DNA of 63,524 bases from an uncultured Pseudomonadota bacterium (GTDB lineage: Bacteria > Myxococcota_A > UBA796 > JAFGLY01). The stretch is taken from assembly GCA_937912125.1 (NCBI GenBank), contig CALDOK010000278.1, positions 1-63,524 of the forward strand, written 5' to 3'. This document shows positions 46,624-56,575 of the stretch, in pieces (the stretch's first letter is position 1; the number at the start of each line of letters is the position of its first letter). The notes under the pieces are model-generated. The model saw only the letters and a list, made by a program, of their open reading frames with translations, was not told the origin of the DNA and did not search any database. The position numbers and the translations under genes are program-made.

Positions 46624-49600
46624 CTGCGACTCCTGAGTCGGTAGCGGATGTCGATGGTCAAGGGTTCGTTTTCGGCCACCAGGAGCTGCTCGAAGGCGAG
46701 CCGCTCCCCGGCCTTGGGGATGTTGAGGACCAGGTGAGCTGCGCTCACGGTCTGGGAGGCCTCGGGCAAGGCGGTGGTGCCCCCGGGGGCAGTGGTCACC
46801 GTCACCTGCTGGCGGGAGGTGGTGACTGGGCCCCGGGCCACGTTGCCGCGGGCGTTGGCAGAGAAGGCATCCTTGCGGCCGCTGGAGGGCGGCGCGGGTG
46901 GTGGCGGGGGGGCCGCCTTCGGTGACGGCTCAGGGGTGGGGGCGGCCTCGACCGGGGGGGGCGCATCCTGATCCGATCCGTAGCTCCCGCCGCCGGCGCC
47001 GTAGCCCGAAGCGCCGCATCCCCGGCCGTGGGTGCCCAGGCCGCCCAGACCTTCTGCGGTGCCGCCGCCGCCCAGGCCCGAGCCCCGGGAGCCCAGCCCG
47101 CCGGAGCCCTCCTGGCTGCCCTTGGCGCCGAGGAGGCCGCCGATGCCAGCAGCGAGCCCCTGCAGCGGGCCCGTATCGGACTCGAGCACCATGGCCACGG
47201 TGTGGCCGCCGGGGTCGATCTCGCCCGACGCCAGGCCCCGGGCCTCGGCCTCGATCTCACGCACCTTCCGGTCTGCGATCAGGAGCTTCTGTTTCTCGTG
47301 ATCCGCGCGGGCGTAGTCCCCGGTCTGCTCGGCCAGCAGCAGCTCGGCCGCCGCCTGGCCGCTCACCTGCAGCAAGGCCTTGATGGTGGAGGCGCGCTCG
47401 TTCAGCGCCTGGAGCTGCTCGATCTCTCCACGGTTCCGGGCGCGTTCCGCCAGCGCCATGGTGAGCTCGAAGGAGCCCGCGATGTCGCTGAGCGCGCCCT
47501 CGAGGGTGATGATCGTGGGCTCCAGCTCCATGGAGGCGGGGTCTGGTGAGGCCGCGGCCTGCACCCCGAAGTCCATGACGATGGGCTCCGAGGGGCCCGC
47601 GCCGGCCCAGCCGCCGCCGGCGTCATCCAGCCCGGCCAGGGAGCCCGCGAGCTCCGTGGTGCTGGCGCCAAGCTCGCCATCGAAGTTCGACCGCAGCTCG
47701 ACAAGGGGTGCGAACTGGGCCTGCTGGCGATCCAGGAGCAGCTGACCCTCGGGGCGGACGAGCTCCCCCTCGATGTCGATGCTGTCGAAGTCGTACTCGA
47801 CCTGCCGGTGGTAGACCACTCCGCCGTCGTCGTCGCCCGACGGTGTTCGGTACCCGTTGCGCACGCCGGAGTGCTCGAGCGTGAAGTCGTCCTGGGGCCT
47901 GGGCACGGCGACCGGCCCGGCCGTCGCGGGCGTGGCTGGGGAGTCGTAGGCGTCGGCGTAGACGGGCTCTTCGGCCTTGGGACGCCGCATGGCGCGGCCT
48001 GCACCACGCAGCGCGTCGCCCACGGCGCTGGCGGCTCGCCGGGCTGGCTGAGGTCGGGACGCGCGGTCCACCGACAGGGTCTCGGCGTAGGCGTAGTCGT
48101 CGATGTCCGCCCAGTAGACCTCTTCTTCCATGTCCTCGGTCTCGTCTTCCCACGCCTCTTCTTCGGGCGCCGCGTCGGCGACCCTGAAGTCATCGCTGAG
48201 GCCGTCGGTGTCGCCGTAGGCCGCCTGCCAGTCCCCGCCCACGGGCGCGTCCAGGTTGGCGCCATCGAGGATGTAGCCCGAGCCCCCGCCGCCCCCGGTG
48301 TCGGGCCAGGCCTCGTCGGCGCTGGGCATGGGCTCGCTGGGCTCGTCGAGGATGAGCTGCACGAAGCGATCGGGGATCTCGTCCAGCTCCACACCCCAGC
48401 CCTGCGCCGCCTGATCGGCCGCGGCAGGCTGGGGCCCCATGGCCACAGGGGCGGGCTCGCCCTTGGCAGGCGCCGCCCGGCCCTCCAGGCTCGAGCCGAA
48501 GCTGGCTCCCGCCACCGTCGTACTTCCCGAGCTCGCGCTCACCGACACAGGAGCCTTGCTCTTCCGCTTCTTGGCCAGCTCACCGCGGGTGTCGTTCAGC
48601 TGCTTGGCGGTCTCTTCGAGCAACAGGCGCTGCTCGATGCTCTCGTTCTGCTCGAGGCGAGACAGATCGCGGGTCATCTCCTCGAGGCGCTCGAGCTCGC
48701 GCTCCGCCACCTCGAGGTCGCCAGCGCGCAGGGCCTGCTCGGCCTTCTTCTGCACCTCTTTCTGCTCGAGCTCGGTGTCTACGGCCCGGGCCCGGGCCAG
48801 GTCGCGCACCCGGCGAGCCTGGGTCTCGTCGCCCTGACCCTCGCCGCCAGTCTCGCCCATCACCACCTGGACATTGCCCAGCAGGGCATGGGCCGAGGCG
48901 TTGCCAGAGTCCAGCTGCAGCGACCGCTCGAGGTACTGCTGGGCCGTGTCGAAGTCGTTGGCGTTGTAGGCCTGGTAGGCTTGGTTGAAGTACTCGAGGC
49001 TGGCGTCTTCGTTGGCGTCCTGCTTGGCCGAGCTGATCGAAGCCTCGCTGGACTCATGCGCCCCGTCCTTGTCGCGACCCCGGTCACTTCGCCTGGAGGA
49101 ACTCGCCTGGGTCGCCTTGGTGGGGCGGCGATCATCCTCCTCGTCCTCGTCCCAGCCGCTGGTGTCGGTAACATCCGGCGACTCAACGGCCCGGCCGTAC
49201 TCGAGGGCATGCTCGCTGGAGGTCCAGTCCTGCACATGGCGGGGCAGGCCGCTCAGCTCGTCCCACTCCACATCGGCTGGCAGCCAGACCTCCCAGCGGG
49301 CGTAGGCCACCGGGGCGTCCACGGCGGGGGTCTGCAGGCTGCGGCGGCCCTTCTTCTCCCAGGCGGCCTCGGCCCCCAGCAGGTAGACCTCCACCGGGAA
49401 GCTGATGAGCCCCTGCAGGCTCTCCACGGACTTCTCGAGGGGGATGTAGATGCTGGAGCCGTCGGCCACCGGCTGGCGCACCTGGCCGGCCACCCGCACC
49501 CCCAGGACCTCGAAGCCCGCGGGCGGCTCGAGGCGGAGGTACTGGTTGCGGTCGTTGCGCACGGTGTAGCGGGCCTTCATCAGCACACGACCGTGGGCGG

Positions 49601-50729
49601 TGGCAGCCAGCTGGTAGCGGGCCTCGTCCACTACGGTGGGGGGCGCCGCCACCGGGTCGTAGCTGAGCAGGCGGTAGTCCAGGGCTTGGCTGCGACCCGA
49701 GATCGCATAGCTGGCCACCGGGGTGCCAGGCACCAGCCCTGTGGCCCACGCAGGCAGGCTGCTGCTGGGGACCGCCTCGAGACCCGCGCGGGGCTCGGGC
49801 ACCAGCATGGCTGTGTCGGCCCGGGCCACGGTGAACCAGCCGGTGTGCTCGAACACCCCGCCGGGCTTGACGAGGGGAGCCGCGTGGGCCTGATCGTCCC
49901 CCGGCGGCGGCGTGCGGAAGGCCACCTGCAGCTCGAAGCCGCCCTCCATGGGGCGCGCCAGCCGCACGGTGACCCGCTGGCCCTGCACGCTGTGGCCCCG
50001 CACCGCCGGACCCGTGACCTCGACGCTGTCGGGCTGGCCCGCGATGTCGAAGCTCACCTGATCCACCGAGCCATGGGCCACGAGGTAGCGCAGGGTGGCG
50101 TGGCCCTCGAGGCCCGACTCGTCGAAGCTCACCGCCGTGGCGCTCTGGACCGTGATCACCCGGGGCTTGGGGGCCGGGGCCGCGTGGGGGCGCCAGCTGG
50201 CCGCCAGGCGTTGGCTCGACGCCAGCAGCACCGTGCCATCGTCCACCGGGATTCCCCCCTGCAGCTCGAGGTCCCAGCCCGGCTCGGTGAGCTCCACCCG
50301 AGCGCGGGAGGCCAGGGGCAGGGGCAGGTCCAGGCTGGCCGCCGGGGTGGCCACCGAGCCACGAACCACCAGGCGGTGTGCGCCGCGCAGCTCGGAGGTG
50401 AGCCAGCGCGCGCCACCGTCGCGACTGGACAGGGCCACAGCGCGACCGTCCAAGCGCGCGGAGCTGACGGCCAAGGCGCCGCCGGTCACCGCCAGGTCCA
50501 CCCAGCCAGGCTCGAGGGCGCGCAGGGCGATGTCCAGCTCCACCAGGCTCTCGTCCCCCGGGGTGATCCGCACCACCACGCTGTCCACCATGACCGCCAC
50601 CGGCGGCGCCTCGGGCTTATCCTGCAGGGGCTGCAGCACCGCCGAGACGGGCACGACCGCCACGACCTCCTGAGCGGAGACGGGGGTGGGCAGGGTCAGC
50701 GCAAGCAGGTGCAGCCAGAGGGGGAGCAA
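46620..50729 (-). CDS. Large exported multidomain protein with AgmX-like Gly-rich motif
   Basis: 1369 residues from a TTG at 50729 (GGAG 7 bases before; signal LLALTLPTPVSAQ after). Residues about 190-505 are a beta-rich core homologous to the smaller partner (RNDRNQYLRLEPP at 391, IPLEKS at 429, VAYARWEVWLP at 474). Then comes an insert of about 800 residues: TPR-like (577-625), charged coiled coil (635-725), acidic low complexity (850-880), a VEYDFDSIDIEGELVRPEG segment (977), and the motif GLG-x-RG-x-GLGGGG..GLGTHGRG (1209-1250) seen in AgmX/Glt-type gliding proteins, plus a Pro stretch. The C-terminal module (about 1306-1369, FEQLLVAENEPL) again matches the partner. Envelope scaffold by inference. 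Confidence 0.82.
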   Translation of the reverse strand: MLPLWLHLLALTLPTPVSAQEVVAVVPVSAVLQPLQDKPEAPPVAVMVDSVVVRITPGDESLVELDIALRALEPGWVDLAVTGGALAVSSARLDGRAVALSSRDGGARWLTSELRGAHRLVVRGSVATPAASLDLPLPLASRARVELTEPGWDLELQGGIPVDDGTVLLASSQRLAASWRPHAAPAPKPRVITVQSATAVSFDESGLEGHATLRYLVAHGSVDQVSFDIAGQPDSVEVTGPAVRGHSVQGQRVTVRLARPMEGGFELQVAFRTPPPGDDQAHAAPLVKPGGVFEHTGWFTVARADTAMLVPEPRAGLEAVPSSSLPAWATGLVPGTPVASYAISGRSQALDYRLLSYDPVAAPPTVVDEARYQLAATAHGRVLMKARYTVRNDRNQYLRLEPPAGFEVLGVRVAGQVRQPVADGSSIYIPLEKSVESLQGLISFPVEVYLLGAEAAWEKKGRRSLQTPAVDAPVAYARWEVWLPADVEWDELSGLPRHVQDWTSSEHALEYGRAVESPDVTDTSGWDEDEEDDRRPTKATQASSSRRSDRGRDKDGAHESSEASISSAKQDANEDASLEYFNQAYQAYNANDFDTAQQYLERSLQLDSGNASAHALLGNVQVVMGETGGEGQGDETQARRVRDLARARAVDTELEQKEVQKKAEQALRAGDLEVAERELERLEEMTRDLSRLEQNESIEQRLLLEETAKQLNDTRGELAKKRKSKAPVSVSASSGSTTVAGASFGSSLEGRAAPAKGEPAPVAMGPQPAAADQAAQGWGVELDEIPDRFVQLILDEPSEPMPSADEAWPDTGGGGGSGYILDGANLDAPVGGDWQAAYGDTDGLSDDFRVADAAPEEEAWEDETEDMEEEVYWADIDDYAYAETLSVDRASRPQPARRAASAVGDALRGAGRAMRRPKAEEPVYADAYDSPATPATAGPVAVPRPQDDFTLEHSGVRNGYRTPSGDDDGGVVYHRQVEYDFDSIDIEGELVRPEGQLLLDRQQAQFAPLVELRSNFDGELGASTTELAGSLAGLDDAGGGWAGAGPSEPIVMDFGVQAAASPDPASMELEPTIITLEGALSDIAGSFELTMALAERARNRGEIEQLQALNERASTIKALLQVSGQAAAELLLAEQTGDYARADHEKQKLLIADRKVREIEAEARGLASGEIDPGGHTVAMVLESDTGPLQGLAAGIGGLLGAKGSQEGSGGLGSRGSGLGGGGTAEGLGGLGTHGRGCGASGYGAGGGSYGSDQDAPPPVEAAPTPEPSPKAAPPPPPAPPSSGRKDAFSANARGNVARGPVTTSRQQVTVTTAPGGTTALPEASQTVSAAHLVLNIPKAGERLAFEQLLVAENEPLTIDIRYRLRSRR

Positions 50730-50954
50730 GGGGATCTCCGCGGGGAGTACGGGCGAACAACGCCGCCTTGGACAACCAGCTTACAGCTCCGGTTCGTCGA
50801 CGCTCGAAGCAAGCGTAAGACGTCGCGTTCTCGGATGGGACACACGGACGATGCAGAGTGTTCCGAGCGGGGGAAACAGACGCCGACGCCCACGTGAGCT
50901 GGAGTGAACACCGCGCCGCGCTGGAGGTGAGACACCCGTCCCCATCGATGGAAT

Positions 50955-51016
50955 CGGCTTATTGCGATATTACATATATTTACGTTGTTTATTGTATTTT
51001 TTGTTATTGTCGTCTC
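50955..51016 (+). promoter_or_regulatory. AT-rich upstream region of the GH18-like gene
   Basis: About 60 bases made mostly of A and T (for example TTACATATATTTACG) in DNA that is otherwise about 70 percent GC, directly before the ATG at 51017. It lies in the 287-base divergent spacer with the 1369-residue protein gene. Probably a promoter or a site for a nucleoid protein; no clean -35/-10 pair was found. Confidence 0.5.
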
Positions 51017-52177
<1,161 letters not shown>

Positions 52178-52257
52178 GCACGCCGCAGCGGCGCCCTCGA
52201 TCGCGCCGCCGCGGGTGAGCGCCGATCTATGATGGGCAGCGTCCCCCCGAGGTGACC

Positions 52258-53616
52258 ATGTCCACATCAGCGAAGCCCCTCCCCGCGGAGATGATCGAGG
52301 TGGTGGTCCACGCCCTGGATCGCGACCATCCCTACATGCACCTGCACCTGCTGGTGGACCTCGACCAGCGGATCGCGAAGGACGATCTCGTCGCGGCCGC
52401 GCACGGCCTGGTGGCCGCCTTCCCGGTGCTGGGCTGCCGCTACCAGCCTCACTGGTGGCGGGACCACTGGGTGCCCTGGGAGGGCGATCTGGCCACCATG
52501 TGCCACGTGGCACATCCCGAGGACCTGGAGGCCGCCACCCAGGCCTGGGCGGCCCGGCCCATGCGCTACCTCGAAGAACCCACCATGCGGCTGGCCTTCT
52601 TCGAGACCGTCACCGGCGGCCGGCTGGTGCTGAGCGTCCACCACATGACCGCCGACGGCGGGGGCCTCAAGGCCGCCGGGGCTGTGCTGAGCGCCCTGCT
52701 CTGCGGGGTCGAGCCCGCGCCGACCCCCAGCGACGACCGCAAGCTGATGAACGTCACCCGCAGCCTGCGCGCCAGCGACATGCCGGTGCTGCTGCACGAG
52801 ATGGTCCGCGAGGGCATCAGCCCCATCTCCATGCTGCAGGTGCAGGAGTTGAACCACGCCATCCCCAGCGGCAGCGGCGACCCCGATCCCCACTGGCGCC
52901 CTGTGACCCTCAGCGCGGAGCGCACCGCGCGCTTCGTGGCGGCCTGCAAGAGCCGCGGCGCCACCATCAACGACGCCCTGGTGGCCACGGTGGCCCGCAT
53001 GGCCGCGGGGCGCAGCCAGCGTGGCCCGGTGATGGTGGCCTACACCGTAGACCTGCGACGCTACCTGCGCACCGAGCTGGCCCAGGTCACCAACCTGGCA
53101 GGGGTGACCATGGTGGTGCTCGATCGGGCGTCCACCCAGGCCGCGAGCGCCGCGGTCCAGGCGGTGTCCCGCATCATCGGCGACCAGAAGCAGCGACTGA
53201 CAGGCCTGGCCTACGCCCTGCTGCCCGCCTTCACCGTGGGCTGGTTGCCCCACTGCATCGTCCGGCGGGTGGGGGCCATGATCATCGGATGGATCCTGAA
53301 GCGCTTCCACCGCTGCCTGGCCATCACCAACATCGGCTCCCTGGATGCTGTGGTGGCGCCCTTCGGCGATGCGGCCACGGCGGCGAGCATCGCCGGGCCC
53401 TTCGTCCACCGCAACCGCGCGCCCATCATCAACGCCACCGGCTTTCGCGGCGGCCTGACCCTGCAGGTGGTCTCGACGGCGACCCACAGCCCCGAAGACC
53501 TCGAGGCCTTCGCCGTCGAGCTCGAGGCGCTGCTGGACCAGACGGTGGCGATGGACGAGACGGTGGCGATGGACGAGACGGTGGCGATGGACGAGACGGT
53601 GGTGCTGGGCGCCTAA
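52258..53616 (+). CDS. Condensation/WS-DGAT/PapA-like acyltransferase
   Basis: 452 residues from the ATG at 52258; GAGGTGA just upstream supports it over a GTG six bases earlier. The motif HHMTADGGG (H128, H129, D133, G134) is the HHxxxDG active site of condensation-domain, wax-ester synthase and PapA-type acyltransferases. The DFGxxN-like second motif is not clear; INATGFRGGLTLQV near 400 fits the C-terminal half. It likely joins an acyl group to an alcohol or amine. The tail is three copies of TVAMDE. It converges with the KDSR-like gene; stops overlap by 4 bases. Confidence 0.82.
   Translation: MSTSAKPLPAEMIEVVVHALDRDHPYMHLHLLVDLDQRIAKDDLVAAAHGLVAAFPVLGCRYQPHWWRDHWVPWEGDLATMCHVAHPEDLEAATQAWAARPMRYLEEPTMRLAFFETVTGGRLVLSVHHMTADGGGLKAAGAVLSALLCGVEPAPTPSDDRKLMNVTRSLRASDMPVLLHEMVREGISPISMLQVQELNHAIPSGSGDPDPHWRPVTLSAERTARFVAACKSRGATINDALVATVARMAAGRSQRGPVMVAYTVDLRRYLRTELAQVTNLAGVTMVVLDRASTQAASAAVQAVSRIIGDQKQRLTGLAYALLPAFTVGWLPHCIVRRVGAMIIGWILKRFHRCLAITNIGSLDAVVAPFGDAATAASIAGPFVHRNRAPIINATGFRGGLTLQVVSTATHSPEDLEAFAVELEALLDQTVAMDETVAMDETVAMDETVVLGA
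53541..53594 (+). repeat. Three perfect 18-base tandem repeats in the acyltransferase 3' end
   Basis: The unit GACGGTGGCGATGGACGA occurs three times in a row, coding TVAMDE, followed by a partial fourth copy just before the stop. Frame-neutral length changes are possible. Confidence 0.9.
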
Positions 53617-54425
53617 GCCCGCGCCTTGCGGATCATCCTGTCCATCACCCAGCGCGCAAGCCAAGGGAAGTGACGGGCGAGCCACACCGTGACCCACCCG
53701 TCCATGCCCGGAATGATGACGGGGCGCCCCGCGGCGACGCCATCGAGCATGGCCTGGGCCACGGCCTGAGCGCTCATGGGCTTCACCGTGCCCGCCAGCG
53801 CCTTGGTCTCGACGGGCTTGAGATCCTCTTCGTAGGCCAGCTGGGGTGTGTCGGTGTCAGGAGGACACAGCAGCGACACACCCACCCCGTGGGGCTTCAG
53901 CTCCTGCCGCAGGGACTCGGTGAAGCCGCTGACCGCGAACTTGCTGGCCCCGTAGGCGGTGTAGCCGAACACACCCATCAGCCCGGCGATGGACGAGACA
54001 TTCACAACCTGGCCGCTGCGCTGCTCCATCAGGACAGGGAGGAAGGCCCGGGTGACCCACACGGTGCCCAGGTAGTTCACCTGCACCATGCGCTCGAAGA
54101 CCTCGTCGTCCAGCTCCCAGGCGTACCCTGGATGGGTGATGCCCGCGTTGTTGACCAGCAGGTCGATGCCCCCCAGGGCCTCGAGCACCGCAGCCGACAC
54201 AGCCGACACAGCGACCCGATCCGACACATCCAACACAAACGCTTCCACGCGTTGGTCGCCTCTCGCCTCGGCCGCCAGCTCAGCGCGAGCGCGCTCGAGC
54301 TGCTCGGCTCCACGCGCGGCGATGGCCACGTGGGCCCCCTGAGCGACCAGCGATCGCGCCAGGGCCAGGCCGATGCCGCTCGATCCGCCGGTGATGAAGA
54401 CCCGCCGGCCGCTATGCTTGGTCAT
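53613..54425 (-). CDS. 3-ketodihydrosphingosine reductase-like SDR
   Basis: 270 residues, classical SDR. Cofactor site TGGSSGIG at 12-19, VNNAGITHPG (92), catalytic S144/145, Y158 and K162 (TAYGASKFAVSGF). After the active site it reads CPPDTDTPQ (187), the phrase P-P-D-T-D-T-P that marks KDSR enzymes, which reduce 3-ketodihydrosphingosine in sphingolipid synthesis. Myxobacteria are known to make sphingolipids. A serine palmitoyltransferase gene is not in the window, so the lipid role is inferred from the motif. Last gene of the long minus-strand unit, 3 bases after the hydrolase gene. Confidence 0.82.
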   Translation of the reverse strand: MTKHSGRRVFITGGSSGIGLALARSLVAQGAHVAIAARGAEQLERARAELAAEARGDQRVEAFVLDVSDRVAVSAVSAAVLEALGGIDLLVNNAGITHPGYAWELDDEVFERMVQVNYLGTVWVTRAFLPVLMEQRSGQVVNVSSIAGLMGVFGYTAYGASKFAVSGFTESLRQELKPHGVGVSLLCPPDTDTPQLAYEEDLKPVETKALAGTVKPMSAQAVAQAMLDGVAAGRPVIIPGMDGWVTVWLARHFPWLARWVMDRMIRKARA

Positions 54426-54428
54426 GTC

Positions 54429-55277
54429 TCACCCGATCTCGCCCAGGAACCGGTCCAGGTCGGGCAGCAGGTCGGCGCTGTGCATGTAGAGGTTGCTCGG
54501 GCAGGGGATGTCCGTACCGCGAGGCAGGCCGGCGAGGAGCCGCATCACGTCATCGGAGGCATGCAGGGTGTCGGAGCTGGCGTGGGCCACGCCCACCGGC
54601 ACAGGGATGTCCGACAGCAGATCCCACAGCCCATAGCCGCCGAAGGAACGCGCGCTGAACTTCAGCCGCCGAGGCTCGGCGGCAAACATGGTGCGCTCGT
54701 AGCGCGCCATCTGCTCGGGCTCGGCCTGGGTGTCGACCTTGAAGCTGCGCAGGTACCAGAGGATGAAGTCCCGGGCGGGCGGGTAGAGCCCGTCGGGGGT
54801 GTAGGTGATGGGCCCGACCCACCAGGGGTACCGAAAGTGGGCCTGGGGGCTGATGACGAAGGCCGCGCGGGCCGACACCACACCGCGAGCCAGGGCCGAC
54901 AGCAGGATGGTGGCGCCCAGGGACGCCGCCAGCCACACGCGCCGGCTGGAGTCGCCCGGGAGCTGCCGACACACCTCGGCCAGATCCGCGCCGTTGCGCT
55001 CGATGGTCTGGTCTTCGGGACCGAAGGGGCGCGAATACCGCGCCGTGGCCTTCTCACGGGTCTCCACGTAGAAGACCTGCTGACGCCGGGCCAGGGCCTG
55101 AAGCATGGACGTCCAGCCATGGGGCAGGGAGATCCATCCGGGCACGAAGATCAGCGGCCAGTCCAGCTCGGGCTCTACGGGCTCCCAGCAGCGCACCAGG
55201 AGCTCCACCCCGGGCTCGACCTCGAGGTAGCGCTCAGAGTAGCGCGCACCCTCGAGGCCGACCGGGTCCTGGCTCAT
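54429..55277 (-). CDS. Alpha/beta hydrolase
   Basis: 282 residues from the ATG at 55277, 17 bases after the preA-like stop; the site before it is weak (GGTGGG). Hydrolase marks: IFVPGWISLPHGW (oxyanion), nucleophile elbow AASLGA around Ser 117 or so (Ala in place of the first Gly of GxSxG), an Asp in SSDTLHASDD and a His in LYMHSADLL. A lid with PWWVGPITYTP may shape an acyl pocket. Esterase, lipase or acyltransferase activity is possible. Cotranscribed with preA upstream and the SDR gene downstream. Confidence 0.83.
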   Translation of the reverse strand: MSQDPVGLEGARYSERYLEVEPGVELLVRCWEPVEPELDWPLIFVPGWISLPHGWTSMLQALARRQQVFYVETREKATARYSRPFGPEDQTIERNGADLAEVCRQLPGDSSRRVWLAASLGATILLSALARGVVSARAAFVISPQAHFRYPWWVGPITYTPDGLYPPARDFILWYLRSFKVDTQAEPEQMARYERTMFAAEPRRLKFSARSFGGYGLWDLLSDIPVPVGVAHASSDTLHASDDVMRLLAGLPRGTDIPCPSNLYMHSADLLPDLDRFLGEIG

Positions 55278-55294
55278 GGACACGCCCACCGCCA

Positions 55295-56566
55295 CTACTC
55301 GTGGACACCCTTCTTGGGCACGATCGGGGTGCCCTTGGTGAGGTGCTCGTTCCACGAAGCCGGGGCGAAGCCGTTGTCGACTTCCTTCATGGTGATGCAG
55401 TCGATGACCGGGCAGACATGGGAGCACAGGTTGCAGCCCACGCACTCCTTCTCGTCCACTTCGGGGATGCGGCTGTCGGACTTCAGGGTGATGCAGTCAT
55501 GGCCGCCGTCGCGGCAGGCCACGTAGCAGACCTGGCAGCCGATGCACTTGTCGCGGTCGATGTCGGCCACGACCTCGTAGTTGATGTCCAGATCGCCCCA
55601 CTCGCTGTAGTTGGGCACCGCCAGCCCGACGAAGTCATCGAGCTTCTCGAAGCCGTGGGAGCGCATCCAGCTCTGCAGCCCGGACTCCATGTCCTCGACG
55701 ATGCGGAAGCCCTGGAGCATGGCCGCTGTGGCCACCTGGATGCTGGTGGAGCCCAGCAGCAGGAACTCCACCACATGGCGCCAGTCGCTGATGCCGCCGA
55801 TGCCGCTGATGGGGAGGTTGAACTCCTTGGAGCGCGCCAGCTGGGCCACCATGTGCAAGGCGATGGGGCGCACGGCCGCGCCGCAGTAGCCGCCGTTCGA
55901 GCCCTTGTTGCCCACCCGGGGCACGGGCACGAAGCGGTCCAGATCGACGCCGATGATGGACTTGACCGTGTTGATCAAGGCCACGCCGTCGGCGCCGCCA
56001 CGCTGTGACGCCAGGCCGTGGGGCAGGATGTCGCCCACGTTGGGGGTGAGCTTGATGAGCACCGGGATGCTGGCCACATCGGCCACCCAGCGAGTGATCT
56101 CCTCGTTGATCTTGGGCTCCTGGCCCACCGCCGAGCCCATGCCGCGCTCGCACATGCCGTGGGGGCAGCCGAAGTTGAGCTCGAGGCCGTCTGCGCCCGC
56201 GTCTTCGCAGCGCTTGACCGCATCGATCCACTCATCGCGGCCACCGAACATCAAGGACGCCACCACCGCATGCTTGGGGTAGAGCCGCTTGACCTCGCGG
56301 ATCTCACGCAGGTTGGTCTCGAGGGGACGGTCGGTGATCAGCTCGATGTTGTTGAAGCCGATGGCCCGCGTGCCGTTGTGGTTGATGGCGCCAAACCGGC
56401 TGGAGACGTTCTGGACGGGATCGCCCAGGGTCTTCCAGACCGCGCCGCCCCAGCCGAGGTCGAAGGCGCGCATGATCTGATCGCCCGTGTTGGTGGGCGG
56501 GGCGGATGCCAGCCAGAAGGGGTTGGGGGCGGTGATGCCGGCGCAGTTGCAGCTGATGTCGGGCAT
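55295..56566 (-). CDS. preA: NAD-dependent dihydropyrimidine dehydrogenase subunit PreA-like
   Basis: 423 residues, close to the E. coli PreA length of 411. N-terminal dihydroorotate-dehydrogenase-like barrel: ITAPNPFWLASAPPTN, ELNFGCPHGM with the active-site Cys, LIKLTPNV, GIGGISDWRH. C-terminal ferredoxin part with two 4Fe-4S motifs: CIGCQVCYVAC and CVGCNLCSHVCP. With PreT it reduces uracil or thymine to the dihydro form. The ATG is preceded by TAGGAG, in which the preT stop codon forms part of the ribosome site; 9 bases separate the genes. Confidence 0.93.
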   Translation of the reverse strand: MPDISCNCAGITAPNPFWLASAPPTNTGDQIMRAFDLGWGGAVWKTLGDPVQNVSSRFGAINHNGTRAIGFNNIELITDRPLETNLREIREVKRLYPKHAVVASLMFGGRDEWIDAVKRCEDAGADGLELNFGCPHGMCERGMGSAVGQEPKINEEITRWVADVASIPVLIKLTPNVGDILPHGLASQRGGADGVALINTVKSIIGVDLDRFVPVPRVGNKGSNGGYCGAAVRPIALHMVAQLARSKEFNLPISGIGGISDWRHVVEFLLLGSTSIQVATAAMLQGFRIVEDMESGLQSWMRSHGFEKLDDFVGLAVPNYSEWGDLDINYEVVADIDRDKCIGCQVCYVACRDGGHDCITLKSDSRIPEVDEKECVGCNLCSHVCPVIDCITMKEVDNGFAPASWNEHLTKGTPIVPKKGVHE

Positions 56567-56575
56567 GGTGTTCTC

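Noticed and set aside
47808..50897. 1029-codon plus-strand frame
   Set aside because: Antisense to the 1369-residue envelope protein, which has a signal peptide and a homologous partner.
52455..55526. 1023-codon plus-strand frame
   Set aside because: Overlaps the acyltransferase in another frame and the KDSR and hydrolase genes in antisense; no motifs.
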